64,000 bases of DNA from an uncultured Bacillota bacterium. Its GTDB lineage: Bacteria; Bacillota; Clostridia; Christensenellales; Pumilibacteraceae. Positions 36,502 to 45,617 of the stretch are shown piece by piece. The stretch covers positions 1 to 64,000 of the forward strand of contig CASFJH010000070.1 of assembly GCA_949294845.1 (NCBI GenBank). The letters run 5' to 3'. The stretch's first letter is position 1. Each line of letters starts with the position of its first letter. The notes beneath the pieces are model-generated. The model did not search any database. It was not told where the DNA came from and worked only from the letters and a program-made list of their open reading frames with translations. A program made the position numbers and the translations under genes.

Positions 36502-37800
36502 ATGTTTTTTCAGAAGGAAATCGAAACGTTAACAAGAAAGCAGATCGAAGCCGTTCAGCTGGAAAGGCTCAAACGTATAGTTGCTTACGCATACGATAAC
36601 GTGCCTTTTTATACGCGCAGAATGGACGAAGCGGGCGTAAAACCAAAAGATATTGCGACGCTTAAAGACGTGACGAAGCTTCCCTTTACCGCCAAGGAGG
36701 ATTTCAGGACGAACTATCCTTACGGGCTGTTCGCGCGGCCCATGCGCGACATAGTGCGCATACACGCCTCTTCGGGCACGACCGGCAAACCGGTTGTCGT
36801 GGGGTACACTAAAAACGATCTGGACGTATGGTCGGATATTGTGGCGAGGTTTATAGTCGCCACCGGAGGATGCGCGGACGACGTAGTGCAGAACGCGTTC
36901 GGATACGGCCTGTTTACCGGCGCGCTTGGACTGCATATGGGCTGGGAGAAAGTGGGCGCGACCGTTGTTCCCATATCCAGCGGAAACACCGAGCGGCAGG
37001 TAATGCTGATGCGCGATCTGGGCGTAACCGCGCTGGTGGCGACTCCTTCTTACGGATTATACATAGGCGAAACGCTCGCAAAAATGGGATTGTCGCCTGC
37101 CGATCTCAAATTAAGGCTTGGCTTTTTCGGCGCCGAAGCGTCCACCAAAGAGACACACGAGCAGCTGTCGAAAATGCTCGGGGTGGTAACCAACGACAAT
37201 TACGGCCTGACCGAAGTCATGGGACCGGGCGTCGCCGGCGAATGTTCCTTTAAATGCGGTATGCACATCGCCGAAGACCATTTTCTGGCGGAGATAGTCG
37301 ACCGCGACACCTTCGAGCCGCTGGACGAAGGCGAGACGGGGGAGCTGGTTATAACGACATTGACCAAGGAAGGCGTTCCGGTACTCAGGTACAGGACCAA
37401 GGATCTTACAAGCATAACAAAAGAGCCGTGCCGCTGCGGCCGCACCATGGCGCGTATGTCGAAAGTCGTAGGACGCACCGACGATATGCTCATAATACGC
37501 GGGGTAAACGTATTCCCTTCGCAGATAGAAAGCGTGCTTATGGAGATGGAGGAGGTCGCCAATTCCTACGAGATAGTCGTAGACCGCGTAGGCTATATGG
37601 ATACGATAGAGGTGCTGGTGGAGATTACGGACGTAAGTCTGCTCCTAGATTACGGCAAGCTGGAGGCTTTGCGCGAGAAAATACGCGCGCGGTTCAGACA
37701 GGTGCTGCAGATAGACGTTAAGGTCAAGCTTGTCGAGCCCATGTCGCTCAAACGGTTCGAGGGAAAAGCCAGGCGCGTAGTGGACAAGAGAAAACAGTAA
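36502..37800 (+). CDS. paaK: Phenylacetate-CoA ligase family protein (first copy)
   Basis: A 432-residue AMP-forming acyl-CoA ligase of the PaaK type, which activates phenylacetate or related aryl acids. Motifs are the nucleotide loop ASSGTTGKP near residue 90, YGLTEVMGPGV near residue 235, and the C-terminal [15 protein letters not shown] start at ATG 36481 overlaps atpC, but AGAGGAG at 36489-36495 is correctly placed for ATG 36502, which also gives the usual family N-terminus. It is followed by iorA and iorB and then by a second PaaK. Confidence 0.92.
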   Translation: MFFQKEIETLTRKQIEAVQLERLKRIVAYAYDNVPFYTRRMDEAGVKPKDIATLKDVTKLPFTAKEDFRTNYPYGLFARPMRDIVRIHASSGTTGKPVVVGYTKNDLDVWSDIVARFIVATGGCADDVVQNAFGYGLFTGALGLHMGWEKVGATVVPISSGNTERQVMLMRDLGVTALVATPSYGLYIGETLAKMGLSPADLKLRLGFFGAEASTKETHEQLSKMLGVVTNDNYGLTEVMGPGVAGECSFKCGMHIAEDHFLAEIVDRDTFEPLDEGETGELVITTLTKEGVPVLRYRTKDLTSITKEPCRCGRTMARMSKVVGRTDDMLIIRGVNVFPSQIESVLMEMEEVANSYEIVVDRVGYMDTIEVLVEITDVSLLLDYGKLEALREKIRARFRQVLQIDVKVKLVEPMSLKRFEGKARRVVDKRKQ

Positions 37801-37845
37801 GCCGCGTCAGCCGGCCGACGGAAATTATTTACAAGGAGTAAGAAT

Positions 37846-39564
37846 ATGCAAAAACTTGCCATCGGCAATTATGCCGTGGCGCGCGGGGCATACGAGGCGG
37901 GAGTCACCGTTTCCAGCGCGTATCCCGGCACGCCCAGCACAGAGGTTACCGAATTTCTGGCTAAATACCCCGAAGTCAAGGCCGAATGGGCGCCCAACGA
38001 GAAGGTTGCTCTCGAGGTGGCGATAGGCGCAAGCATCGCCGGAGCGCGTTCGATAGCCGCAATGAAGCACGTCGGACTTAACGTGGCGGCAGATCCGCTT
38101 TTTACTTCGGCGTATACGGGAGTAAACGGCGGTCTGGTGATAGTGGTGGCCGACGATCCGGGAGTGCACAGCTCGCAGAACGAACAGGACTCCAGATATT
38201 ACGCTCTCGGGGCAAAGCTGCCCATGCTTGAGCCGTCCGATTCCGAAGAGGCGCGGCAGTTTACCAGACTGGCCTACGATCTGAGCGAAAAGTACGATAC
38301 GCCTGTCATGCTGAGACTGACCACGCGCGTGGCTCATTCGCAAAGCTACATATCAGAGGACGAGCGGACGGAAGTCGGCGTAAAGCCGTATGAGAAAAAC
38401 GCCGCGAAATACGTTATGATGCCGGGCAACGCCAAGGTGAAACGCGAAGTGCTGCAAAAGCGCATGGCCGCGATGTCCGAAGATTTCAACGCCTTATCCG
38501 TTAATCGCGCCGAGCTGCGCGACACAAGGACAGGCGTAGTATGCGCCGGCATAACGTATCAGTACGTCCGCGAGGCCATGCCCGACGCGTCTGTGTTCAA
38601 GATAGGCACAGTGTTTCCCGTACCGGTGGAGGCTATACGCAAGTTTGCGTCCCGGGTCGATAAGCTTATCGTTATCGAGGAAATGGGCGGATTTATCGAG
38701 GATATTTTAAAAGCCGCCGCTATAAAGTGCGAGGGAAAATCGATATTTCCCAAATACGGCGAGATCCAGACTGCAGAAATACGCAAGGCAATGTTCAATG
38801 AAGACGCTCCGGCGGCGGAGAACGCCGTACCGCGCCCGCCGGTGCTTTGTCCTGGCTGTCCGCACCGCGGAGTGTTTTACGTCATAAACAAGCTCAGACT
38901 TAACGTTATGGGCGACATAGGCTGCTATACGTTAGGCGCGGTCGCGCCGCTCAGCGCCGTAGACGCCGTTGTATGTATGGGCGCGAGCATAGGAATGGCC
39001 ATAGGCGCGGAGAAAGCCAGAGGCCGCGAGTTTGCCGAAAAGACGCTTGCGGTAATAGGCGACAGCACGTTCGTTCACAGCGGCATCACCGGTCTGATAA
39101 ACGCGGTTTACAATAATCTCAACACCAAGATTCTCATACTCGACAATTCTACTACGGGCATGACCGGGCATCAGCCGCACCCCGGAACGGGAAGGAATAT
39201 TTACAACGAGCCGGCTTACCGTCTGGACTACCGCACAATCGCGCAGGCGTGCGGCGTGCAGAACATAGCCGAATTCAACAGCTACGATCTCGAAGCGGCG
39301 GAAAAAACGATACGCGAACAGATGAAAAAGCCGGGCGTATCGCTTATGATAGCGAAAGAACCGTGCGCCCTTATCGTCAAAAAGACTGCGGCTCCTTATG
39401 AGATAACCGACAAATGCGTCAACTGCAAGATGTGCGTTAAACTGGGGTGTCCGGCAATAGTCAACCGTCCCGAAGGTCCGACGATCGATTTTACCATGTG
39501 CAACGGCTGCAGCGTGTGCGCACAGGTATGTAAAGTTAAAGCCATAAGCCGGAAAGGAGAATAG
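37846..39564 (+). CDS. iorA: Indolepyruvate:ferredoxin oxidoreductase alpha subunit
   Basis: A 572-residue large subunit of the TPP enzyme that oxidises aryl pyruvates (indole-, phenyl-, hydroxyphenylpyruvate) to aryl-acetyl-CoA with ferredoxin reduction. It shows an N-terminal pyrimidine-binding region (SSAYPGTPSTEV), LCPGCPHRGVF, the TPP motif GDSTFVHSGITGLINAVYN and a C-terminal two-[4Fe-4S] ferredoxin domain (CVNCKMCVKLGCP and CNGCSVCAQVCK). AAGGAG precedes ATG 37846. iorB starts 5 nt after it. Confidence 0.96.
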   Translation: MQKLAIGNYAVARGAYEAGVTVSSAYPGTPSTEVTEFLAKYPEVKAEWAPNEKVALEVAIGASIAGARSIAAMKHVGLNVAADPLFTSAYTGVNGGLVIVVADDPGVHSSQNEQDSRYYALGAKLPMLEPSDSEEARQFTRLAYDLSEKYDTPVMLRLTTRVAHSQSYISEDERTEVGVKPYEKNAAKYVMMPGNAKVKREVLQKRMAAMSEDFNALSVNRAELRDTRTGVVCAGITYQYVREAMPDASVFKIGTVFPVPVEAIRKFASRVDKLIVIEEMGGFIEDILKAAAIKCEGKSIFPKYGEIQTAEIRKAMFNEDAPAAENAVPRPPVLCPGCPHRGVFYVINKLRLNVMGDIGCYTLGAVAPLSAVDAVVCMGASIGMAIGAEKARGREFAEKTLAVIGDSTFVHSGITGLINAVYNNLNTKILILDNSTTGMTGHQPHPGTGRNIYNEPAYRLDYRTIAQACGVQNIAEFNSYDLEAAEKTIREQMKKPGVSLMIAKEPCALIVKKTAAPYEITDKCVNCKMCVKLGCPAIVNRPEGPTIDFTMCNGCSVCAQVCKVKAISRKGE

Positions 39565-39569
39565 CGAGT

Positions 39570-40145
39570 ATGAATATAATCATAGCCGGAGTGGGCGGAC
39601 AGGGTACGCTGCTGGCGTCCAGAGTGCTGGGAAATTACGCCACGATTAAAAAGACGGATTGCAAGCTGAGCGAAGTCCACGGCATGGCTCAGCGCGGCGG
39701 CAGCGTTGTGACGTATGTTAAGATGGGCGACAAGGTTTATTCTCCGATAGTAGGAGACGGCGACGCAGACCTGCTGATAGCGTTTGAAAAACTTGAGGCG
39801 CTCAGGTGGGCGCACGCGGTCAGAAACGGCGGCGCGGTTATAATGAATACTCAGGAAATAATGCCCCTGCCGGTAATTACGGGCGCGGCAAGCTATCCGG
39901 AGGACGCCGAGCAAAGAATTTCCGCGCGAAAGGTGGAGTTTCATTCGCTCGACGCGCTGTCTATCGCCCTCGAATGTGGCAGCGCCAAAGCGGTCAACAC
40001 CGTAATGCTTGGTGCTGCGGCAAAGATAGCAAAGTTCGATCTCGACGCGCTCGAGGAGGCTCTGGCGCTGAGCGTTCAGCCCAAATTTCTCGAACTCAAC
40101 GCGCTGGCAATGCGCCGCGGTTACGACGTACTGACGGAGAAGTAA
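39570..40145 (+). CDS. iorB: Indolepyruvate:ferredoxin oxidoreductase beta subunit
   Basis: A 191-residue small subunit of the pyruvate ferredoxin oxidoreductase gamma-domain type. It begins [20 protein letters not shown], and [20 protein letters not shown] is the family hallmark. With IorA it forms the heterodimeric oxidoreductase for aromatic 2-oxoacids from amino-acid transamination. It lies between iorA and the second paaK with only 1-5 nt gaps. Confidence 0.95.
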   Translation: MNIIIAGVGGQGTLLASRVLGNYATIKKTDCKLSEVHGMAQRGGSVVTYVKMGDKVYSPIVGDGDADLLIAFEKLEALRWAHAVRNGGAVIMNTQEIMPLPVITGAASYPEDAEQRISARKVEFHSLDALSIALECGSAKAVNTVMLGAAAKIAKFDLDALEEALALSVQPKFLELNALAMRRGYDVLTEK

Positions 40146-40146
40146 T

Positions 40147-41442
40147 ATGTATTACAATAAACAGGCGGAAACGATGTCAAGAAGCGAGCTCGACGCTCTG
40201 CAGAGCGAAAGACTCGTGAGTCTGGTGAGATACGTTTACGAAAGAGTGCCGTTTTATCGCGCCAAGATGGACGACGCCAAGGTAAAACCCTCCGATATAA
40301 AGAGCATACGCGATATCGTAAAGCTTCCCTTTACGGAAAAGTCCGATCTGAGAGACAATTATCCTTTCGGCCTCTTCGCCGTTCCCGACAGGGAAGTCGT
40401 AAGAGTGCACGCTTCGTCCGGAACCACCGGTAAACTTACCGTGGTAGGGTATACCCGCGGCGATCTCGACGTATGGAGCGAGGTAATGGCTCGCAGCCTT
40501 ACCTGCGCAGAAGTTACGTCCGAATCGACGGTGCACGTCTCATACGGCTACGGGCTTTTCACGGGAGGCCTCGGAGCGCACGACGGAGCAAGCCGCATAG
40601 GAGCAAAAGTCATACCGGCCTCGTCCGGAAATACAGCGCGTCAGCTTATGCTGCTCAAGGACTTTAAGGCGACAACGCTCTGCTGTACGCCCTCTTACGC
40701 GGCGTATCTCGGCGATTCTGTCGCAAAAATGGGATACGACATCAAGGATTTCAGCTTGAAAAGCGGCGTTTTCGGCGCCGAGCCGTGGACGGAAGAAATG
40801 CGCGTCGGCATAGAAAAGAAGCTTAACATAAAAGCGTTCGATGTGTACGGGCTGTCCGAGATCATGGGACCGGGCGTCTCTATCGAATGTGATTGCCGTA
40901 AGGGGCTTCATGTATGGGAGGACCATTTTTATCCCGAGGTGCTGGGCGACCACTTCGAGCAATTGCCTTACGGCGAGCGGGGAGAGCTGGTGTTTACGAC
41001 GCTTACCAAGGAAGCGCTTCCGCTTATACGGTACAGGACAAAAGACATATGCACGCTTGACAACTCGCCTTGTCCCTGCGGCAGAACCCATGTCAGAATG
41101 AGCAAGATATTGGGGCGCAAGGACGATATGCTTATAATACGCGGAGTTAACGTGTTCCCCTCGCAGATAGAAACGGTTCTTCTTCAGATGGGAAATATCG
41201 CGCCGCATTATCAGCTTGTGGTCGACCGCGAGAACAACACGGACACGCTGGAGATACTCGTCGAACTGGAGGAATCGCTTTTCAGCGACGAAGTGAGACA
41301 GCTCGAACAGGTGCGCGAGAAGATAGAGAGCAACGTTCACAGCGCTCTGGGGCTTTCTGCGCGAGTCAAACTTGTGGAATCGGGCACCATACCGCGCAGC
41401 GAGGGAAAAGCGGTACGCGTCATAGACAAGAGAAAACTGTAA
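40147..41442 (+). CDS. paaK: Phenylacetate-CoA ligase family protein (second copy)
   Basis: A 431-residue PaaK-type ligase, similar in layout to the copy at 36502: ASSGTTGKL near residue 91, [11 protein letters not shown], and the C-terminal [14 protein letters not shown]. The two copies clearly differ in residues around the active site ([10 protein letters not shown] here, FGAEASTKET in the first), so they may favour different aryl acids. The gene starts 1 nt after iorB. Beside an IorAB enzyme these ligases may reuse free aryl acids or, in reverse, make acids from CoA esters with energy gain; the direction is inference. Confidence 0.93.
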   Translation: MYYNKQAETMSRSELDALQSERLVSLVRYVYERVPFYRAKMDDAKVKPSDIKSIRDIVKLPFTEKSDLRDNYPFGLFAVPDREVVRVHASSGTTGKLTVVGYTRGDLDVWSEVMARSLTCAEVTSESTVHVSYGYGLFTGGLGAHDGASRIGAKVIPASSGNTARQLMLLKDFKATTLCCTPSYAAYLGDSVAKMGYDIKDFSLKSGVFGAEPWTEEMRVGIEKKLNIKAFDVYGLSEIMGPGVSIECDCRKGLHVWEDHFYPEVLGDHFEQLPYGERGELVFTTLTKEALPLIRYRTKDICTLDNSPCPCGRTHVRMSKILGRKDDMLIIRGVNVFPSQIETVLLQMGNIAPHYQLVVDRENNTDTLEILVELEESLFSDEVRQLEQVREKIESNVHSALGLSARVKLVESGTIPRSEGKAVRVIDKRKL

Positions 41443-41484
41443 CCCATGGCCGCAATGCCGGCATATATAGTAAGGAGGTAGATT

Positions 41485-41904
41485 ATGGTAAAGCAAATGG
41501 CGGTTTTCATGGAAAACCGTAAAGGCAGGATCAGTCAGCTTACCGGAGTACTTAAAGCAAACGGAATAGATATAGTAACTCTGTCTATCGCCGACACCAA
41601 GGATTTCGGTATATTGCGCTGTATTACCCGCGACAACGAGAGAGCGGAAAAGCTTTTGCGCGACGCGGGGTTTACGGTAACCGCCACCGAACTTATCGGA
41701 GTGGAGGTGCCGGACGAACCGGGGCGGCTGAACGAGGTGCTTGAATTGCTCGACCGCAACAATATCAACGTCGAGTATCTGTACTCGTTCGCAAGGCTTT
41801 CGGACGGGAGCGGAATAATACTTTTCAAAGTCGAGAACGAAAAGCTTGCGCTTGACATACTGACGAAAAACGGGATAAAGGTACTGGACGAAGCCATTAT
41901 CTGA
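41485..41904 (+). CDS. Tandem ACT-domain protein
   Basis: A 139-residue protein with two ACT domains (about 1-68 and 69-139): QMAVFMENRKGRISQLTGVLKANGIDI and VEVPDEPGRLNEVLELLDRNNINVEYLYS. Such proteins bind amino acids and often lie beside IorAB/PaaK genes, where they may sense aromatic or branched-chain amino acids; the ligand is unproven. GGAGG lies before ATG 41485. The alanine racemase ribosome site starts right after its stop. Confidence 0.9.
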   Translation: MVKQMAVFMENRKGRISQLTGVLKANGIDIVTLSIADTKDFGILRCITRDNERAEKLLRDAGFTVTATELIGVEVPDEPGRLNEVLELLDRNNINVEYLYSFARLSDGSGIILFKVENEKLALDILTKNGIKVLDEAII

Positions 41905-41918
41905 AGAGGTGAGCCGAT

Positions 41919-42905
41919 ATAACCGTTACCGTATCGCTGCGCGCAATAGAGAATAATCTCTGCTCGGTCAAAAAGCGTACCGGACGTCCGGTATGCGCCG
42001 TCGTCAAAGCGGACGCCTACGGACACGGACAGGCCGCGGTTGACGCAATGTCCGGCGCGGACTGCTTTGCGGTAGCGAATTACGCCGAAGCCGGAAGGCT
42101 GGCTCTGCGCTCCGATAAACCCGTTATAATCCTCGGAGCGCCCGAAAACGCCGCCGTTCCTCGCGGCGCTGTTCCCACTGTAAGCGGCGCCGAGGAGATA
42201 GAGCTGCTCAGAACCAACGGCTGGAGAGGAAAGGTCCATATAAAGGTCGATTCGGGAATGCACAGGCTGGGCTGCCGTCCCGAAACGGTCGGCTTAATCG
42301 CGGACAGAGCTGCGGCGGCCGGCATGACGGTTGACGGCGTTTTCACCCACTTTCATTGCGCCGACGACGTCGGTATCACGTCTGCGCAGTTTGCGCGCTT
42401 TGACGACGCTACGCGCGGACTGGGACTGAAGCGGCATTGCTGCGCTTCAAACGCGCTTTTTCTTCCCGAAAAGTGGCGGCTGGATATGATACGTCCGGGA
42501 CTCGCGCTTTACGGGTACGGCGCCGACGGACTTATTCCGGCAATGAAAGTCAGCTCGCGTATCGTATCTCTGAAATTTGTCAGAAAAGGCGAGTATATCG
42601 GTTACGGCTCCTTCCGCGCGGACAAAGATATGCTTGCCGCTGTCGTCTCCGGCGGCTATGCCGACGGCTTCAGGCGCGTCAAAGGACGGAGGTTTGTGTC
42701 GGTGGGAGGCAGAAAATGTCCGCTCGTGGGGCAGGTGTGCATGGATATGTTTTTCGTCGACGTTACGGATATACTATGTCATGTCGGCGATGAAGTCGTT
42801 CTGCTGGGCGACGGTAACCGTCTGGCCGAGTCTTACGGAACGATCGTTTACGAGGCTCTTACGGGATTCGGCTGCGCGAGAGGGCGAAGGGTGTATGCAG
42901 ACTAA
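41919..42905 (+). CDS. alr: Alanine racemase with apparent ATA start codon
   Basis: A 328-residue PLP alanine racemase supplying D-alanine for the cell wall. The PLP lysine lies in AVVKADAYGHG (near residue 36), upstream of the first in-frame ATG (42048), so translation must begin earlier. The frame is open from the TGA at 41910, yet holds no ATG, GTG or TTG before 42048. ATA at 41919 sits 9 nt after the GG of a good Shine-Dalgarno (AGAGGTGAG, 41905-41913) and gives the usual xTVTVSLRAIENN opening; CTG 41937 is an alternative. Other motifs are HIKVDSGMHRLGC, GYGSFRADKD, SGGYADGF and VGQVCMDMFFVDVT. It is a little short for the family. The end overlaps the next gene by 11 nt. A sequencing error (ATG read as ATA) is possible. 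Confidence 0.88.
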   Translation: MTVTVSLRAIENNLCSVKKRTGRPVCAVVKADAYGHGQAAVDAMSGADCFAVANYAEAGRLALRSDKPVIILGAPENAAVPRGAVPTVSGAEEIELLRTNGWRGKVHIKVDSGMHRLGCRPETVGLIADRAAAAGMTVDGVFTHFHCADDVGITSAQFARFDDATRGLGLKRHCCASNALFLPEKWRLDMIRPGLALYGYGADGLIPAMKVSSRIVSLKFVRKGEYIGYGSFRADKDMLAAVVSGGYADGFRRVKGRRFVSVGGRKCPLVGQVCMDMFFVDVTDILCHVGDEVVLLGDGNRLAESYGTIVYEALTGFGCARGRRVYAD

Positions 42906-43422
42906 AAGCGAACTGCGTGTAAAATTAAAAGCCGTAAGAGCGAATATAGAAGGACGCGCGGACAAGCAGGCTAAGATAATTTCCGCGCTGGAAGAGCTGA
43001 CGGCGCATTTTAACAAACTGTTCGTGTTCGTGTCGATGGGCAGCGAACCGGATACCGCCGCTTTCATCCGCAAAGCGTTCATGAGCGGCAAGACCGTCGC
43101 GGTTCCTTATGTTGCGGACGGCGTCATGACTCCGATGCTGTATACGGGCGGAGAGCTTAAGCCGGACCGAATGGGCAATATTCTCCGGACAAGCTTATAC
43201 GACGGTCAGTTGGACTGCGCCGTGGTTCCTATGCTGGGATTTAACGACGGGCTTTACAGGATAGGTTACGGAGGCGGATATTACGACAGATTTCTGAAAA
43301 ACGGCATTTATAGCATCGGCGTCGCGTTTGACGAGTGCCGCTGCGCGTTCGTTCCGCAGCCGCACGACGTTCCGCTTGACGCGATAGTTACCCCCTGCGG
43401 CGTACTTCGCCGCGGAGAATAG
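42895..43422 (+). CDS. 5-formyltetrahydrofolate cyclo-ligase
   Basis: A 175-residue ATP-dependent enzyme that converts 5-formyl-THF to 5,10-methenyl-THF. It has KSELRVKLKAVRANI at the N-terminus, a basic/Gly-rich RIGYGGGYYDRFL near residue 123 and the closing HDVPLDAIVTP. The open frame begins far upstream (42577) within alr, but ATG 42895 gives the family length and overlaps the alr end by 11 nt. Confidence 0.93.
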   Translation: MQTKSELRVKLKAVRANIEGRADKQAKIISALEELTAHFNKLFVFVSMGSEPDTAAFIRKAFMSGKTVAVPYVADGVMTPMLYTGGELKPDRMGNILRTSLYDGQLDCAVVPMLGFNDGLYRIGYGGGYYDRFLKNGIYSIGVAFDECRCAFVPQPHDVPLDAIVTPCGVLRRGE

Positions 43423-43485
43423 CGCTTAAGGCGTATCGGATTAACAAAAGGAGGCGTGCCGGAAAAAACGCGGCGCGGGCTTACA

Positions 43486-44064
43486 ATGGCTAAAAAGAAA
43501 CTTAAACCCTGGCAGCAATATCTTTCATCGAGTCTTATGATGTACGTTTACTCCATCATTTTTTCGGTTGCGGCAACGGTATTCATAATAGACAAAATAC
43601 CCGATTGGGTAAAGATAATAATGGGCGTACTATTCATTGTACCGGTCTGCGCGCTGTTTTTCATTACCGGGCGCAAAGAGGGCGAGTCGATGTACCGGGA
43701 AGCGACCAGAGGTACGCTTACGGCCATACACGACAAAACTCCGGTAAAAATTCCGGCGTATAAATGTATTTTTCACGTTGTCGGTTTCGGAGCGCCGCTT
43801 ATCGTGCTTACCGTAATTGCGGCTTTTGCCAAAGTCGCGTTTCTGCGCGGAATAGTATCCTTTATTCTGATGCCGGCTACGGTAACGTTTATAGGACTGG
43901 GGATAATCGATTTCGAGACGGTCTCTCTCAATCTGCTTTACACATACATTCCGGTGATAATAATAATATGCGGAGTGTTCGTGTTCGGCTATATGAAGAG
44001 CGTTCTTTTGCTTAAACGCCGTCAGGGCGAAATAGAGAGCGAATTGCGCTCATTCGACAACTGA
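43486..44064 (+). CDS. Hypothetical multi-pass membrane protein
   Basis: About 192 residues from ATG 43486 (GTG 43456 is an alternative, but lies only 1 nt after its GGAGG). Four to five hydrophobic helices are seen: MYVYSIIFSVAATVFII, KIIMGVLFIVPVCALFFI, APLIVLTVIAAFAKVAF, VSFILMPATVTFIGLG and YIPVIIIICGVFVFGYM. The ends are positively charged and likely cytoplasmic. No family is recognised. It lies in a run of housekeeping genes and touches rsmD at its stop. Confidence 0.7.
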   Translation: MAKKKLKPWQQYLSSSLMMYVYSIIFSVAATVFIIDKIPDWVKIIMGVLFIVPVCALFFITGRKEGESMYREATRGTLTAIHDKTPVKIPAYKCIFHVVGFGAPLIVLTVIAAFAKVAFLRGIVSFILMPATVTFIGLGIIDFETVSLNLLYTYIPVIIIICGVFVFGYMKSVLLLKRRQGEIESELRSFDN

Positions 44065-44606
44065 TGAGAGTTATAAGCGGCAGATACCGCGGGAGAAAGC
44101 TTTTTTCGCCGTCCGACGACAGAGTCAGACCGACTACAGACCGCATAAAGGAAACTCTTTTCAATATTCTTACAAGCAGCGTCGGTATTTACGGCAGCGT
44201 GCTCGACCTTTTTTCGGGCAGCGGCGCGCTGGGCATCGAAGCGCTCAGCCGCGGCGCCGATTCGGCGGTTTTTATAGACAGGGATCCCGACAGCATACGG
44301 CTTACCCGCATGAATTTAAAAAGTATCGGCATTGACGCGGAAGTATACTGCGCCGATTTCAGAACGGCGTTGAAAAAGCTCGATGGCAGAAAATTCGACT
44401 TTATTTTTGCCGATCCGCCTTACGCCATGCGCGCCGAGCCGCTGATCGTCGCCGGCATAGAAAAATATTGTCTGCTGGCGGAGGGCGGCACCATAATAAT
44501 AGAGCACGACACCAAAAATAACTTGCCTAAATCGCTGAAATCCTATATAATAGAGACGAGAGAGTGCGGTAACACTTCTCTGAGCTTTTTGCGCCGGGAG
44601 GTATGA
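44064..44606 (+). CDS. rsmD: 16S rRNA (guanine966-N2)-methyltransferase RsmD
   Basis: A 180-residue methyltransferase with MRVISGRYRGRKL, RPTTDRIKETLFNIL, LDLFSGSGALGIEALSRGA (SAM loop) and the catalytic FADPPYAM. It modifies G966 in the 30S head. The ATG overlaps the upstream stop (TGATG), and the gene ends inside the start region of coaD, the common rsmD-coaD pairing. Confidence 0.95.
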   Translation: MRVISGRYRGRKLFSPSDDRVRPTTDRIKETLFNILTSSVGIYGSVLDLFSGSGALGIEALSRGADSAVFIDRDPDSIRLTRMNLKSIGIDAEVYCADFRTALKKLDGRKFDFIFADPPYAMRAEPLIVAGIEKYCLLAEGGTIIIEHDTKNNLPKSLKSYIIETRECGNTSLSFLRREV

Positions 44607-44608
44607 CC

Positions 44609-45097
44609 ATGGAAAAGACGGCGGTATTTGCCGGGACTTTCGACCCGTTCACAATGGGGCATTACGACGTCGCGCTTAGAGCGGCGTCTGTTTTCGATCG
44701 CCTCATAATAGCCGTAGCAGAGGATACCGGCGGCAAACGCGCCGTGGCGGGTACCGAGGACAGATTGCAAATCGTTCGCGCTTCGGTTGCCGATATAAAA
44801 AACGTTTCGGTGGAAAGCTTCAGCGGATTTCTGACTGATTTCGTAGCCGCCTCCGGCTCGCGTGTTCTCGTGCGCGGATTAAGGACATACAACGATTTCG
44901 AGTACGAGAAATCGCTGTTTGAAGTGTACCGTTCTCAAATGGACGTCGAAGCCGTATATATAATGACAGCGGGACGTTACAGCCATATTTCCGGCTCAGT
45001 GGTCAGACAGCTGGCCGCGCTCGGAGGAGATCTTGCCGGGTTTGTACCCGAAAGCGCCAGAGCCGCCGTGGAAAAAATCTATCGTAAAAGAGGCTGA
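44609..45097 (+). CDS. coaD: Phosphopantetheine adenylyltransferase
   Basis: A 162-residue nucleotidyltransferase of the coenzyme A pathway. FAGTFDPFTMGHYDV holds the GxxH site, with RGLRTYNDFEYE and the C-terminal YSHISGSVVRQLA. Two ATGs (44603, 44609) are in frame; GGGAGG at 44596-44601 is correctly spaced only for 44609. It overlaps the following gene at its stop. Confidence 0.95.
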   Translation: MEKTAVFAGTFDPFTMGHYDVALRAASVFDRLIIAVAEDTGGKRAVAGTEDRLQIVRASVADIKNVSVESFSGFLTDFVAASGSRVLVRGLRTYNDFEYEKSLFEVYRSQMDVEAVYIMTAGRYSHISGSVVRQLAALGGDLAGFVPESARAAVEKIYRKRG

Positions 45098-45570
45098 TGA
45101 CAGTGGAGTTGTACGAACTTATCGATCAATTGGAAGCCGAGCTCGGCGGCAAACACGGAATTTTCGGCAAGCGCGTCGACGCCGGAAGGTGCCTCGCCAT
45201 TCTCGACAGGATAAGACAGGTATTGCCTAACGAGCTTAACGAAGCGCGTTTCGTGGTGGAGAACAAGCGTAAGATACTGGAAAACGCCGACACCGTTGCC
45301 AAAAATACCATCCGCGAAGCGGAAGACCGCGCCGAACATATAATAGACAACACCGAGATTATCAAGAGGGCGGAGACCGAAGCTAAACAGATACTCGAAA
45401 CGGCTTATATGCAGTGCGATACACTCGTCCATCACACCAAGGAACATCTTGACAATACGTTCAGGGAAACCGAGCAGTTTTTGCTTTCCACGCTTACTAT
45501 GATACGAAATAACCGCGAGGAATTGCGCGGCGCAATGATTATCAAGCCGGACAACCAGGATCAGAACTGA
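45097..45570 (+). CDS. Coiled-coil hypothetical protein downstream of coaD
   Basis: A 157-residue, highly charged and mostly helical protein. The middle (about residues 50-110, RFVVENKRKILENADTV, IREAEDRAEHII, AETEAKQILETA) looks like the b-subunit/DivIVA-like coiled coils seen in clostridial proteins next to coaD. No catalytic motif or membrane helix is present. ATG 45097 overlaps the coaD stop; GTG 45103 is a possible alternative with better spacing from AAAGAGG. Role unknown. Confidence 0.75.
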   Translation: MTVELYELIDQLEAELGGKHGIFGKRVDAGRCLAILDRIRQVLPNELNEARFVVENKRKILENADTVAKNTIREAEDRAEHIIDNTEIIKRAETEAKQILETAYMQCDTLVHHTKEHLDNTFRETEQFLLSTLTMIRNNREELRGAMIIKPDNQDQN

Positions 45571-45617
45571 GAGCTGTCGCTCATGGCAGAGGTTTTCACA
45601 TCAGAGGCTTATAAAAA

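Noticed and set aside
42577..42894. Upstream extension of the cyclo-ligase frame
   Set aside because: It overlaps the conserved alr coding region and adds sequence absent from the family; ATG 42895 fits the expected length.
41919..42905. alr as a pseudogene with a lost start
   Set aside because: All motifs are intact in one open frame, the ribosome site is good and overlaps with neighbours are normal. A rare start or single base error is a simpler reading.
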